A stretch of DNA of 48,551 bases, taken from an uncultured Oscillospiraceae bacterium. GTDB taxonomy: Bacteria; Bacillota; Clostridia; Oscillospirales; Oscillospiraceae. The notes under the pieces were generated by a model. That model did not search any database, had not been told where the DNA came from, and saw only the letters and a program-made list of their open reading frames with translations. Each line of letters opens with the position of its first letter. Within the stretch, counting starts at the first letter, position 1. The stretch is from the NCBI GenBank assembly GCA_947623745.1, contig CANQHN010000021.1:1-48551 (forward strand). The letters run 5' to 3'. This document shows positions 34,434 through 46,636 of the stretch, one piece after another. A program made the translations under genes and the position numbers.

Positions 34434-37661
<3,228 letters not shown>

Positions 37662-37888
37662 TTGAAAGTCCCCCTGACGTAGTATTGCCCCGGCATGATC
37701 CGCTGGCTTATATTCAGCCTATTTTACCTGTATCTGCCCCGGTTGTCAAAGGGTTTTGTGAAAACTCTGAAAACAATTTGGGCGGTCCCATCTTCCACCT
37801 CCACGGTGGCAAAAAAACTCTACCCAAGGGCCCCATCCTGTGATAGAATGTTATCCCAAAGCATTGACGATAAAAAAGGAGTACGCCC

Positions 37889-39487
37889 ATGATCACTGTC
37901 ACCAACCTGAGCCTGAATTACAGCGGGACCCCGCTGTTCTCCCACGTGGACCTGCAGTTCCTCCGGGGCAACTGCTACGGCGTCATCGGCGCCAACGGGG
38001 CGGGCAAGTCCACCTTCCTGAAGATCCTGTCCGGTGAGCTGGACTCCACCACCGGCGAGGTGTCCATCCTGCCCAACACCCGCATGTCGGTGCTGAAGCA
38101 GGACCAGAACGCCTACGACGCCTACTCCGTCATGGATACCGTCATCATGGGCAACCGCCGGCTGTACGACATCGGCAAGCAGAAGGACGCCCTGTATGAG
38201 AAGGAGGAGATGACCGAGGAGGACGGCTTGCTGGCCTGCGAGCTGGAGGCAGAGTTCGCCGAGCTGGGCGGCTGGGAGGCTGAGTCCGACGCCAGCCGCA
38301 TCCTCCAGGGCCTGGGGGTGGGCACCCAGTACCACCAGAGCGACATGGCCACCCTGGACCCCCGCCTGAAGGTGAAGGTCCTGCTGGCCCAGGCCCTGTT
38401 CGGCAACCCGGACATCCTGATGATGGACGAGCCCACCAACAACCTGGATATCGACGCGGTGAACTGGCTGGAGGACTTCCTGCTGGACTTCCCCGGCACC
38501 GTCATCGTGGTCAGCCACGACCGGCACTTCCTCAACACCGTCTGCACCCACATCGTGGATATCGACTACGGCAAGATCAAGATGTACGTGGGCAATTATG
38601 ACTTCTGGTACGAGTCCTCCCAGCTGGTCCAGCAGCTGGTGAAGAACCAGAACAAGCGCAACGCGGAAAAGATCAAGGAATTGCAGGACTTCATCTCCCG
38701 CTTCTCCGCCAACCGCTCCAAGTCCAAGCAGGCCACCGCCCGGCGCAAGCTGCTGGACAAGCTGACGGTGGAGGAGATCCCCGCCTCCTCCCGCCGCTAC
38801 CCCTGGGTGGCCTTCTCCCCCGACCGGGAGGTGGGCAAGGACATCCTGTTCGTCACCGACGTGTCCAAGACCATCGACGGGGTGAAGGTGCTGGACAAGG
38901 TGTCCTTCATCCTGGTCCACGGGGACAAGGTGGCTTTCGTGGGGGACAACGAGAACGCCCACACCGCCCTCTTCAGGATTTTGGCGGGCGAGCTGGAGCC
39001 CGACGAGGGCACGGTGAAGTGGGGCCAGACGGCCACCTTCTCCTACTTTCCCAAGGACAACACCAAGTATTTCGAGGGCTGCGAGGACAACCTGGTCCAG
39101 TGGCTGCGCCAGTTCTCTCCGGACCCCCAGGAGCAGTACCTGCGGGGGTTCCTGGGGCGGATGCTCTTCTCCGGGGACGAGGTGTACAAGCCCGCCAAGG
39201 TCCTCTCCGGCGGCGAGAAGGTGCGGTGTATGCTCTCCCGGATGATGCTCTCCGGGGCCAACGTCCTCATGCTGGACCAGCCCACCAACCACCTGGACCT
39301 GGAGGCCATCGCTGCCCTGAACAAGGGGCTGGAGGCCGTCAAGTGCAACGTGCTGGTGGCCTCCCACGACCACCAGCTGATCCAGACCGTGTGCAACCGG
39401 GTCTTTGACTTCACCCCCGACGGGAAACTCATCGACCGGAAACTGACCTACGACGAGTACCTGGAGAGTCAGAAGGCCCAGGCGTGA
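37889..39487 (+). CDS. ABC-F protein of the YkpA/YbiT type with a degenerate second site, 532 aa
   Basis: Two ABC domains in one chain, no membrane part, as in ribosome-associated ABC-F proteins. Domain 1: Walker A GANGAGKST (34-42), MMDEPTNNLDI near 180; its signature is the YkpA/YbiT-like LDPRLKVKVLLAQALF. Domain 2: signature LSGGEKVR (about 438), but the Walker A position is GDNENAHT without Lys, and Walker B is MLDQPTNHLDL with Gln in place of the catalytic Glu. The linker (about 245-290) is rich in Lys/Arg. Start ATG after AAAAAAGGAG. Substitutions suggest one active site only. Confidence 0.92.
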   Translation: MITVTNLSLNYSGTPLFSHVDLQFLRGNCYGVIGANGAGKSTFLKILSGELDSTTGEVSILPNTRMSVLKQDQNAYDAYSVMDTVIMGNRRLYDIGKQKDALYEKEEMTEEDGLLACELEAEFAELGGWEAESDASRILQGLGVGTQYHQSDMATLDPRLKVKVLLAQALFGNPDILMMDEPTNNLDIDAVNWLEDFLLDFPGTVIVVSHDRHFLNTVCTHIVDIDYGKIKMYVGNYDFWYESSQLVQQLVKNQNKRNAEKIKELQDFISRFSANRSKSKQATARRKLLDKLTVEEIPASSRRYPWVAFSPDREVGKDILFVTDVSKTIDGVKVLDKVSFILVHGDKVAFVGDNENAHTALFRILAGELEPDEGTVKWGQTATFSYFPKDNTKYFEGCEDNLVQWLRQFSPDPQEQYLRGFLGRMLFSGDEVYKPAKVLSGGEKVRCMLSRMMLSGANVLMLDQPTNHLDLEAIAALNKGLEAVKCNVLVASHDHQLIQTVCNRVFDFTPDGKLIDRKLTYDEYLESQKAQA

Positions 39488-39528
39488 GCCCCGGGGCCGG
39501 TGTCTCCCAGACCTATGGAGAGTCTGCT

Positions 39529-41901
39529 ATGAGCGAACTGTTTGAAAAATCCATCACGACCCTGGAGCTGCCCAAGGTGCTGTCCATGCTGGCCGACTGC
39601 GCCGCCACCCGGGAGGGGAAGGAGCGCTGCGCCGCCCTGCGGCCCATGACCGACCTGGACGACGTGCAGCGGGCCCAGGAGGAGACCGCCGCCGCGGTGA
39701 AGATGCTCATTCTCCGGGGCAGCCCCGGCCTGTCCGGGGTGAAGCCGGTGGCCCACAGCCTCCAGCGGGCCCAGATGGGGGGCGGCCTGAACACCCGGGA
39801 GCTGCTGGAGGTGGCCGGGGTGCTGCGCTGCGCCCGCAGTGTGCGGGAGTACGGCGACAGCGAGGAAAAGACGGTGATCTCCCACCTGTTCCACTCCCTG
39901 ACCCCCAACCGCTTCCTGGAGGACCGCATCACCAACTCCATCGTGGGGGAGGACGAGCTTGCCGACTCGGCCAGCTCCGAGCTGGCCACCATCCGCCGGC
40001 TCATGCGGGCCACCGAGGCCAAGGTGCGGGATATCCTCCAGAAGATCATCTCCTCCAGCCAGGCCAAGTACCTCCAGGAGTCCATCATCACCATCCGCTC
40101 CGACCGGTATGTGGTGCCGGTGAAGTCGGAGCACAAGAACGCCATCCCCGGCCTGGTCCACGACGTGTCCTCCTCTGGCTCCACCTTCTTCATCGAGCCC
40201 ATGGGGGTGGTGAAGGCCAACAACGAGCTGCGGGAGCTGCTGGCCCGGGAGAAAAAGGAGGTCGAGCGCATCCTGGCTGAGCTGTCCGCCCAGTGCGCCG
40301 AGCACAGGGAGGACATCCTGGAGGACTACGCCCTGCTGGTGATGCTGGACCTCATCTTTGCCAGGGCCCAGCTGGCCCTGCGGATGGACGCCGCCCAGCC
40401 CCGGCTGTCGGACCGGTATCTGTCCATCCAGGGCGCCCGGCACCCCCTCCTGGACCGAAAAAAGGCGGTCGCCAACGACCTGAACCTGGGCCGGGAGTTC
40501 GACACCCTGGTCATCACCGGGCCCAACACCGGCGGCAAGACGGTGACGCTGAAAACCATCGGTCTCATCACGCTCATGGCCCAGTGCGGCCTGCACATCC
40601 CCGCCAAGTCCGACAGCACCGTGCGGGTGTTCTCCCGGGTGCTGGCCGATATCGGCGACGAGCAGTCCATCGCCCAGTCCCTGTCCACCTTCTCCTCCCA
40701 CATGACCAACATCGTGGGCATTCTGAAGGAGGCCGATGAGAACACCCTCATCCTCATGGACGAGCTGGGGGCGGGCACCGACCCGGTGGAGGGGGCCGCT
40801 CTGGCCGCCGCCATCATCGACAGCGCCCGATCCATGGGCGCGCTGGTGGCCGCCACCACCCACTACGCGGAGCTGAAGGTGTACGCCATGACCACCCCGG
40901 GGGTGGAGAACGCCTCCTGCCAGTTCGACGTGGAGACCCTGGCCCCCACCTACCGGCTCATCATGGGCATCCCCGGCAAGTCCAACGCCTTCGCCATCTC
41001 CCGGCGCCTGGGGCTGCCCGAGTATATCATCGACAAGGCCGCCGACCGGCTGGACGCGGAGAACGTGCGCTTTGAGGACGTGCTCTCCCGCCTGGACCAG
41101 CAGCGCCAGGACATGGAGAAGGAGCGGGACGCCGCCCGGAGGCTGAAGCTGGAGATGGAGCAGTCCGCCGCCAAGGCCCGGGAGTACCGGGAGCAGCTGG
41201 AGAAGGAGCGCTCCAAGGCGGTGGAGAAGGCCCAGGCTGAGGCCCGGGCCATCATCCAGCAGGCCCGGGACGCCAGCGACCAGGTCTTTGCCGAGCTCAA
41301 GGATATGCGCAGGGCCCAGGCCAGGCAGGACAACTGGCAGGAGGTCAACGACCGCCGGGCCGCCGCCCGGCACCTGCTCAACGAGGCCGAGGCCGGCATC
41401 GGCGGCAGTCAGGAGGAGGAGCAGGCCCCGCCCCCCACCCGGGACGCCGTCGCGGGGGACACGGTGGAGCTGGTGTCCATGGGCACCAGGGCCACGGTGC
41501 TGTCGGTGAACAGGGACGGCACCCTCCAGCTCCAGGCCGGCATTTTGAAGATCACCGCCAAGCAGAGCGAGGTGCGAGTGGTGGAGGGGGAGTCCGCCGC
41601 CCAGAAGCAGGCCCGCCAGATCGTCAGCCGGGCCCAGCACACCCTGCGCACCGCCGCCGTCCCCAGCCAGGTGGACCTGCGGGGGATGATGACCGACGAG
41701 GCCATCGCGGTGCTGGACCAGTTTTTGGACACCGCCATGATGGGCAAGCTGGAGACGGTGACCATCGTCCACGGCAAGGGCACCGGCGCCGTGCGCAAGG
41801 CGGTGCGGGAGCACCTCAAGCGCAGCCGCTATGTCAAATCCTTCCGTCCCGGGCGCTACGGGGAGGGGGAGGACGGCGTGACCATCGCGGAGCTGCGGTG
41901 A
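39529..41901 (+). CDS. mutS2: MutS2 endonuclease/ribosome rescue factor, 790 aa
   Basis: N-terminal MutS2 core (LELPKVLSMLADCAATREG), a clamp region with SSSGSTFFIEPMGVV, ATPase Walker A TGPNTGGKTVTLKT (about 329-342), Walker B LILMDELGAGTDPVEGA, then a long charged coiled coil (about 515-610) and the C-terminal Smr domain with VDLRGMMTDEA and HGKGTGAVRKAV. MutS2 suppresses recombination and, in Bacillus, splits collided ribosomes. The start MSELFEKS at 39,529 has GGAGAG before it; a GTG at 39,484 overlapping the ABC-F stop has no site. It is 41 bp after the ABC-F gene. Confidence 0.95.
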   Translation: MSELFEKSITTLELPKVLSMLADCAATREGKERCAALRPMTDLDDVQRAQEETAAAVKMLILRGSPGLSGVKPVAHSLQRAQMGGGLNTRELLEVAGVLRCARSVREYGDSEEKTVISHLFHSLTPNRFLEDRITNSIVGEDELADSASSELATIRRLMRATEAKVRDILQKIISSSQAKYLQESIITIRSDRYVVPVKSEHKNAIPGLVHDVSSSGSTFFIEPMGVVKANNELRELLAREKKEVERILAELSAQCAEHREDILEDYALLVMLDLIFARAQLALRMDAAQPRLSDRYLSIQGARHPLLDRKKAVANDLNLGREFDTLVITGPNTGGKTVTLKTIGLITLMAQCGLHIPAKSDSTVRVFSRVLADIGDEQSIAQSLSTFSSHMTNIVGILKEADENTLILMDELGAGTDPVEGAALAAAIIDSARSMGALVAATTHYAELKVYAMTTPGVENASCQFDVETLAPTYRLIMGIPGKSNAFAISRRLGLPEYIIDKAADRLDAENVRFEDVLSRLDQQRQDMEKERDAARRLKLEMEQSAAKAREYREQLEKERSKAVEKAQAEARAIIQQARDASDQVFAELKDMRRAQARQDNWQEVNDRRAAARHLLNEAEAGIGGSQEEEQAPPPTRDAVAGDTVELVSMGTRATVLSVNRDGTLQLQAGILKITAKQSEVRVVEGESAAQKQARQIVSRAQHTLRTAAVPSQVDLRGMMTDEAIAVLDQFLDTAMMGKLETVTIVHGKGTGAVRKAVREHLKRSRYVKSFRPGRYGEGEDGVTIAELR

Positions 41902-42057
41902 GGATGTCCACCCAAATGAGAAAAAATTCTCAGGGAAAGACCATTTTCCCCCGAAAAACCGGGGAGGAGCCGCCGGATTCGACAAGGTGCTGAAAAAAGC
42001 TGGTTATCATTCAAAATATTTTGGCGGAAGAGTGGAGAAGAATTGTTGAAAATACCG

Positions 42058-42087
42058 TTGACGGGGAGCGCATAAATTTGGTATGCT
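42058..42087 (+). promoter_or_regulatory. promoter of ptsH
   Basis: -35 TTGACG (42,058-42,063), 18-bp spacer, -10 TATGCT (42,082-42,087); GCGGAGGTTAC stands before ATG 42,148. Confidence 0.8.
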
Positions 42088-42147
42088 AACCGTACAAAGG
42101 TCCAACTACACATTGAACTTTGAGACGAGTGCGGAGGTTACAACGAT

Positions 42148-42411
42148 ATGTATAGTCAGGAAGCAGTCGTAAACAACCAGGTCGGTCTCCACGCCAGACC
42201 TGCCACGTTCTTTATCCAGAAGGCCAACGAGTTCAAGAGCGCCATCTGGGTAGAGAAGGACGAGCGCAAGGTCAACGCCAAGAGCCTACTGGGCGTTCTG
42301 TCCCTTGGCATCATTAAGGGCACCCCCATCCAGCTGATCGCTGACGGCCCCGACGAGAAGGAAGCGGTCGAGGCGCTGTACAAGATGATTTCCTCTGACT
42401 TCTCCGAGTAA
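42148..42411 (+). CDS. ptsH: phosphocarrier protein HPr, 87 aa
   Basis: Carries phosphate from PEP/enzyme I on His15 (VGLHARPAT) and can be phosphorylated by HPr kinase on Ser46 (NAKSLLGVLSLGI), the Gram-positive catabolite control site; both are present, so this is HPr and not Crh. Length is standard. It is a single gene here, not in a ptsHI operon, with its own promoter and terminator. Confidence 0.95.
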   Translation: MYSQEAVVNNQVGLHARPATFFIQKANEFKSAIWVEKDERKVNAKSLLGVLSLGIIKGTPIQLIADGPDEKEAVEALYKMISSDFSE

Positions 42412-42426
42412 ACCGATATCGCAGAT

Positions 42427-42459
42427 AAAAAAGGCGCCGCGTCCGCGGCGCCTTTTTCT
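42427..42459 (+). terminator. rho-independent terminator of ptsH
   Basis: GGCGCCGCG / CGCGGCGCC stem, A-run before and TTTTT after; bidirectional form. Confidence 0.92.
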
Positions 42460-42498
42460 TTCCAAACAGGAGGCCGTCCGCCGGGGGAGGGAGCAGGT

Positions 42499-44316
42499 AT
42501 GACATTTGACGAACTGAAGGAGAAGGCCCACGCCCTGCCCCTCAAGCCGGGGGTCTACATCATGCAGGACGCCCAGAGCACCGTCATCTACGTGGGGAAG
42601 GCCAAGGCCTTGAAAAACCGGGTGAGCCAGTACTTCCAGGACTCCGCGGCCCACACCGAAAAGACCCGGGCCATGGTGTCCCAGATCGACCACTTCGACG
42701 TGATCATCGCCGACAGCGAGTTCGAGGCCCTGGTGCTGGAGTGCTCCCTCATCAAGCGGCACCAGCCCCGCTACAACATCCTGCTCAAGGACGACAAGGG
42801 CTACCCCTACATCCGCCTGTCCAACGAGGCCTACCCCCGGTTCTCCCTGGCCAACCGGGCGGCCCAGGACGGGGCCCGCTACTTCGGCCCCTACGGCAGT
42901 CGGAGCAGCACCCAGGACATCATCGACGCGCTGCGCGCCGCCCTGCGCCTGCCCTCCTGCAATAAGAAGTTCCCCCGGGACATCGGTAAAGAGCGCCCCT
43001 GCCTCAACTTCCACATGGGCAAGTGCGACGGCTACTGCCGGGGGGAGGAGCTGTACGAGCAGCACCAGCAGGCCATGGCCCAGGCGGTCTCTCTGCTGGA
43101 GGGGCGGTTCAGGCAGGTACAGGCCGACCTGACCGCCGAGATGGAGCTGGCGGCGGAGGAGCTGCGCTTCGAGCGGGCCGCCGAGCTGCGGGACCGCCTG
43201 CGGGCCATCGAGCTGCTGGGGAAGCGGCAGAAGGTGGTGGCCGGCTCCCTGGCCGACACCGACGTGGTAGGCTTTTTCCGGGGGGCCGCCAGGAGCTGCT
43301 TCGTGGTGCTCCACTACCTGGAGGGGGACCTGGCGGCCAAGGACATGGACCTGATGGAGTCCCCTATGGAGGAGGAAGAGGGGGATATCCTCTCCTCCCT
43401 GGTGAAACAATACTACGGCGGGCGCAGCCGCCTGCCCAGACAGATCCTGCTCCCCTGCGAGCTGCCCGACCAGGTCCCGGTGACCCGGATGCTCTCCGAG
43501 CAGGTGGGGTACCGGGTGGAGCTGCTCACCCCCCAGCGGGGGGCCAAGATGGACCTGATCAAGCTGGCCAACCAGAACGCCGCCGAGGAGGTGGAGCGCT
43601 CCACCTCCCGGGAGGAGCGGCGCAGCAAGCTGCTGGAGGTGCTGGGGCGGATGCTGGCCCTGGACGGTCCGCCCAGGCGAATCGAGTCCTACGACATCTC
43701 CAACACCGGCGCCGACGACATGGTGGCCTCGATGGTGGTCTACGCCGACGGCCGGCCCCTCAAGCGGGACTACCGCCGGTTCAAGATCAAGGACCTGACC
43801 GGCCCCAACGACTACGCCTCCATGGAGCAGGTGCTCACCCGGCGCTTCCGGCACTACCTGGAGGGGGACGAGAAGTTTTCAGAGAAGCCCGACCTGCTGC
43901 TCATCGACGGCGGGCTGGAGCACGTCCGGGTGGCCGGGCGGGTGCTGGAGGAGCTGGGTCTGTCCATCCCCGCCTTCGGCATGGTGAAAGACGACCGGCA
44001 CCGCACCCGGGCCCTGGTCCACCCGGACGGCCGGGAGATCGGCATCCAGGCCGTGCCGGCGGTGTTCGCCCTCATCGGGCAGATCCAGGAGGAGACCCAC
44101 CGGTTTGCCATCGAGTTCAACCGCCAGCAGCGGAAGGGCCGGGTGCAGAAGTCCGTGCTGGACGACATCCCCGGGGTGGGGGAGGTGCGCCGGGCCCAGC
44201 TCCTGAAAGCGTTCAAGAGCGTGAAGGCTGTGAAGGCCGCCTCTCTGGAGCAGCTCCGGGAGGTGGTGGACAGGCGCACCGCCCAGGCGGTTTACGAGCA
44301 CTTTAGAAAGAGTTAG
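42499..44316 (+). CDS. uvrC: excinuclease ABC subunit C, 605 aa
   Basis: Makes both incisions in nucleotide excision repair. GIY-YIG domain at the N terminus (PLKPGVYIMQDAQSTVIYVGKAKALKNRV), a Cys-containing segment CLNFHMGKCDGYC, UVR motif (about 205-235), RNase H-like domain with ESYDISNTGADDMVASMVVY and LLIDGGLEHV, and C-terminal helix-hairpin-helix (LDDIPGVGEVRRAQLLKAFK). Start ATG after GGAGGGAGCAGGT. First gene of uvrC-rsmD-coaD. Confidence 0.97.
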   Translation: MTFDELKEKAHALPLKPGVYIMQDAQSTVIYVGKAKALKNRVSQYFQDSAAHTEKTRAMVSQIDHFDVIIADSEFEALVLECSLIKRHQPRYNILLKDDKGYPYIRLSNEAYPRFSLANRAAQDGARYFGPYGSRSSTQDIIDALRAALRLPSCNKKFPRDIGKERPCLNFHMGKCDGYCRGEELYEQHQQAMAQAVSLLEGRFRQVQADLTAEMELAAEELRFERAAELRDRLRAIELLGKRQKVVAGSLADTDVVGFFRGAARSCFVVLHYLEGDLAAKDMDLMESPMEEEEGDILSSLVKQYYGGRSRLPRQILLPCELPDQVPVTRMLSEQVGYRVELLTPQRGAKMDLIKLANQNAAEEVERSTSREERRSKLLEVLGRMLALDGPPRRIESYDISNTGADDMVASMVVYADGRPLKRDYRRFKIKDLTGPNDYASMEQVLTRRFRHYLEGDEKFSEKPDLLLIDGGLEHVRVAGRVLEELGLSIPAFGMVKDDRHRTRALVHPDGREIGIQAVPAVFALIGQIQEETHRFAIEFNRQQRKGRVQKSVLDDIPGVGEVRRAQLLKAFKSVKAVKAASLEQLREVVDRRTAQAVYEHFRKS

Positions 44317-44335
44317 GAATAATGGGGGAGAGCGT

Positions 44336-44896
44336 ATGCGCGTGATATCCGGCACGGCCCGGGGCAGAAAGCTGAAGGAGCTCCAGGGGATGGACACCCG
44401 CCCCACCACCGACAAGGTGAAGGAGTCCCTGTTCAACATCATCCAGTTTGAGATCGAGGGCCGGCGGGTGCTGGACCTGTTCGGCGGCACGGGCCAGCTG
44501 GGGATCGAGGCCCTCTCCCGGGGCGCGGCCCACTGCACCTTTGTGGACCAGCGGCGGGAGGCCGCCGCCCTGATCCGGGAGAATTTGAAGCTCACCGGCC
44601 TCTCCGACCGGGCCCGGGTGGTGCAGGGGGAGGCCCTGTCCTTCCTGCAAAGCTGCCGGGAGAAGTTCGATGTGATCCTCCTGGACCCGCCCTACCACAC
44701 CGATCTGATGGATCAGGCCCTGGAATTGGCCGTGAAGATTGACATTCTTTCAGAAAATGGTATAATGATATGTGAAACAATGGCGCAGCGTGTACTGCCG
44801 GAGTTGGACAGGCCCTACGAGTGGGGCCGGGAGTACCGCTACGGGCAGATTAAGCTGACTGTCTGCCGCAGGCTGAGGAGTGAGGGCGGAAGATGA
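44336..44896 (+). CDS. rsmD: 16S rRNA (guanine966-N2)-methyltransferase, 186 aa
   Basis: MRVISGTARGRKLKEL and RPTTDKVKESLFNI start, SAM-binding VLDLFGGTGQLGIEALSRGA, catalytic ILLDPPY. Usual length. It overlaps coaD by 4 nt (ATGA), the common rsmD-coaD arrangement in Firmicutes. Confidence 0.95.
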   Translation: MRVISGTARGRKLKELQGMDTRPTTDKVKESLFNIIQFEIEGRRVLDLFGGTGQLGIEALSRGAAHCTFVDQRREAAALIRENLKLTGLSDRARVVQGEALSFLQSCREKFDVILLDPPYHTDLMDQALELAVKIDILSENGIMICETMAQRVLPELDRPYEWGREYRYGQIKLTVCRRLRSEGGR

Positions 44897-45393
44897 AGAT
44901 CGCGATCTACCCGGGCAGTTTCGACCCGGTGACTCTGGGACACCTGAACATCATCAAGCGGGCCGCCGGCTGTTTCGACAAGCTGATCGTGTGCGTGATG
45001 GTGAACTCCGCCAAGCAGGGGCTGTTCACGCCTGAGGAGCGGGTGGAGTTGCTGCGCCGGTGCACGGGCCGGTTCCCCTGTGTGGAGGTGGACTTCTCCG
45101 AGGGGCTGCTGGCCGACTACGCCCGCCGCCGGGGAGCCAAGGTGGTAGTCAAGGGCCTGCGGGCCGTGTCCGACTACGAGCAGGAGGTACAGATGGCGGT
45201 CATCAACCGCAAGCTGAACCCCGACCTGGAGACCATGTTCCTGGCCTCCAGCGATAAATATACCTATCTCAGCTCTACCATCGTCAAGGAGATGGCCAGG
45301 TACGGGGCCGATCTGGGGGAGTTCGTCCCCCGGGAGATCGTAGAGGACATCAACCGCAAGATGCGGGAACAACAGGAAAGGAAGGGTAACTGA
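44893..45393 (+). CDS. coaD: phosphopantetheine adenylyltransferase, 166 aa
   Basis: Fourth step of coenzyme A synthesis. YPGSFDPVTLGHLNIIKRAA contains the TxGH nucleotidyl-transfer motif; GLRAVSDYEQEVQMAVINRK and YTYLSSTIVKEMARYG (SSTxxKE) complete the signature. Normal size. It overlaps rsmD upstream and by 1 nt (TGATG) the coiled-coil gene downstream. Confidence 0.97.
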   Translation: MKIAIYPGSFDPVTLGHLNIIKRAAGCFDKLIVCVMVNSAKQGLFTPEERVELLRRCTGRFPCVEVDFSEGLLADYARRRGAKVVVKGLRAVSDYEQEVQMAVINRKLNPDLETMFLASSDKYTYLSSTIVKEMARYGADLGEFVPREIVEDINRKMREQQERKGN

Positions 45394-45908
45394 TGGCAAG
45401 CGGAGTGGAAGAATTGCTGGACATGCTGTTCCAAATGGTAGACGAGGCGAAGAATGTGCCCCTGTCCATGGACAAGTGCATGGTGGAGCGGGACCGCGCT
45501 CTGGATCTCATCGACGACATCCGGGCCCACTTCCCCGTGGAGCTGGCCGAGGCCCAGAAGCTGCTGGCCATGCGCAACGAGTACATCACCTCCGCCAAGC
45601 GGGAGGCCGAGATGATCCGCAAGCAGGCTGAGAACGAGGCCCAGAAGATGATGATGCAGGAGAGCATCTATCTCCAGGCCCAGCAGAAGTCAACGGAGAT
45701 GGTCCGTCAGGCCGAGGAGCGCAGCCGGGAGCTGAAGCGCTCGGCCAACGAGTACTGCGAGGACGCCCTGCGCCGCACGGAGGAGGCCGTGGCCGAGGCC
45801 TACGACGAGATCAAGAAGTCCCGCTCCCGTTTCCGCGCCGCCGCTGGCGGCACCGTGTCCGCCTCCGGCGGGAGAGTCGTCTACGACGCCGCCGCGGAAG
45901 AGGATTGA
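45393..45908 (+). CDS. coiled-coil protein downstream of coaD, 171 aa
   Basis: Almost entirely helical: a short N-terminal part (about 1-50) and a long coiled coil (about 52-140, LAEAQKLLAMRNEYITSAKR, AENEAQKMMMQESIYLQAQQ) similar in style to DivIVA or ATP synthase subunit b, then a disordered Ala/Gly tail. No membrane helix. Such ORFs follow coaD in many Clostridia, but the function is not known to me. Translation is coupled to coaD. Confidence 0.82.
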   Translation: MASGVEELLDMLFQMVDEAKNVPLSMDKCMVERDRALDLIDDIRAHFPVELAEAQKLLAMRNEYITSAKREAEMIRKQAENEAQKMMMQESIYLQAQQKSTEMVRQAEERSRELKRSANEYCEDALRRTEEAVAEAYDEIKKSRSRFRAAAGGTVSASGGRVVYDAAAEED

Positions 45909-45938
45909 TACGCTCCGGGTATCGCTTTGAGAAAACCG

Positions 45939-45981
45939 GCGCCCGCACGTCCCCGAGAGGGAGGCGTGCGGGCGCTTTTTT
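45939..45981 (+). terminator. terminator of the uvrC-rsmD-coaD run
   Basis: Perfect 11-bp stem GCGCCCGCACG / CGTGCGGGCGC followed by TTTTTT. Confidence 0.93.
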
Positions 45982-46111
45982 GCAGGGGGTGTCACATAGA
46001 GCTGCATCCAGGGACTTTTGCACCTTGAGAAGGGCATGGGGATGCTCCGAAAAGAGAGAAAACGGCCGGTGTGCACAATCACAAAAATTTTGATGAGATT
46101 CGCAAACCCCC

Positions 46112-46140
46112 TTGACATTTGCACAAGGATGGTTTACAAT
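46112..46140 (+). promoter_or_regulatory. strong promoter of the attenuator leader
   Basis: -35 TTGACA (46,112-46,117), 17-bp spacer, -10 TACAAT (46,135-46,140). Transcription would start near 46,147. Confidence 0.85.
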
Positions 46141-46239
46141 AATAAAAACCTCCCGGAGGGGTATGTGCCATTGTACACAGAAAGTGATGGCGCGCCCTCC
46201 ACGGAGAGCTGAAAACCGCTTGAAAGGGGGAAATGCAGG

Positions 46240-46329
46240 ATGGGCAAGCGTTCCTTTGCGATAAAGGCAGACAGTTTTAGCTGCAAGCGGCGGGCGCGGC
46301 TGCGTCCTGTGCTGGAGAGGACCGCCTGA
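46240..46329 (+). CDS. putative leader peptide, 29 aa
   Basis: MGKRSFAIKADSFSCKRRAR... ending LERTA, start ATG 46,240 with GAAAGGGGG 9 nt upstream. It has six Arg in 29 residues, four of them clustered right over segment 2 of the attenuator (AGC TGC AAG CGG CGG GCG CGG). Stalling there would decide between antiterminator and terminator. CAAGCG at 46,245 can also pair with CGCTTG at 46,217 and hide its own ribosome site. Confidence 0.5.
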   Translation: MGKRSFAIKADSFSCKRRARLRPVLERTA

Positions 46330-46378
46330 TCGGGCGGGTGCGTTGTGTACCCATTGGGGGACAGATATCGCCGTTCAG

Positions 46379-46414
46379 CCACCGCTTGCAGGGAGAGAGC
46401 AGCGGTGGTTTTTT
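46379..46414 (+). terminator. intrinsic terminator of the attenuator
   Basis: CCACCGCT...AGCGGTGG, extended by TGC/GC, with TTTTTT. It stands 50 bp before the start of the 43-aa gene it would control. Confidence 0.75.
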
Positions 46415-46463
46415 GCCGCCCTTTGGGCGGCGCAGACTTTAGAGCAGAAAGAAGGTTTTTTCT

Positions 46464-46595
46464 ATGACAATGATGCATGAGAACAAGGGGATCATTTGGA
46501 GCGGAGTCCGCAAAGACCGGGATGTGGACGATCTGATCTTCTGCGAGTACGAGCAGGAATCCGAGAAGCAGCCTGTAACGGTCAGTGACCGCTGA
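46464..46595 (+). CDS. small acidic protein, 43 aa
   Basis: MTMMHENKGIIWSGVRKDRD...SEKQPVTVSDR; start ATG 46,464 with AAAGAAGG at 11 nt. It is the only ORF between the attenuator and the large terminator at 46,637, so it is probably the regulated product. No family known. Confidence 0.55.
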   Translation: MTMMHENKGIIWSGVRKDRDVDDLIFCEYEQESEKQPVTVSDR

Positions 46596-46636
46596 CAGTG
46601 GAGTTGTTTCCCAAAGGAGAGAAGGACGCAGCGATG

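Larger units (their letters stand above)
46147..46414 (+). promoter_or_regulatory. candidate ribosome-controlled transcription attenuator
   Basis: Four segments can pair in turn: 1 CCGCTTG (46,216-46,222), 2 TGCAAGCGG (46,282-46,290), 3 CCGCTTGCA (46,382-46,390), 4 AGCGGTGG (46,401-46,408). Pairing 3:4 (CCACCGCT/AGCGGTGG plus six Ts, 46,379-46,414) is a terminator; 2:3 is a perfect 9-bp antiterminator; 1:2 would release 3. Segment 2 lies inside a 29-codon leader ORF (46,240-46,329). A second short ORF, MCHCTQK..., may start at 46,163 but its ribosome site is too close. Confidence 0.6.

Noticed and set aside
39469-41985. 838-codon minus-strand frame opposite mutS2
   Set aside because: Shadow of mutS2 with low-complexity translation.
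46147-46414. 6S RNA or other known housekeeping RNA
   Set aside because: The ends do not form the long closing helix of 6S RNA and no RNase P, SRP or tmRNA core motif is present; alternating hairpins with a leader ORF fit attenuation better.
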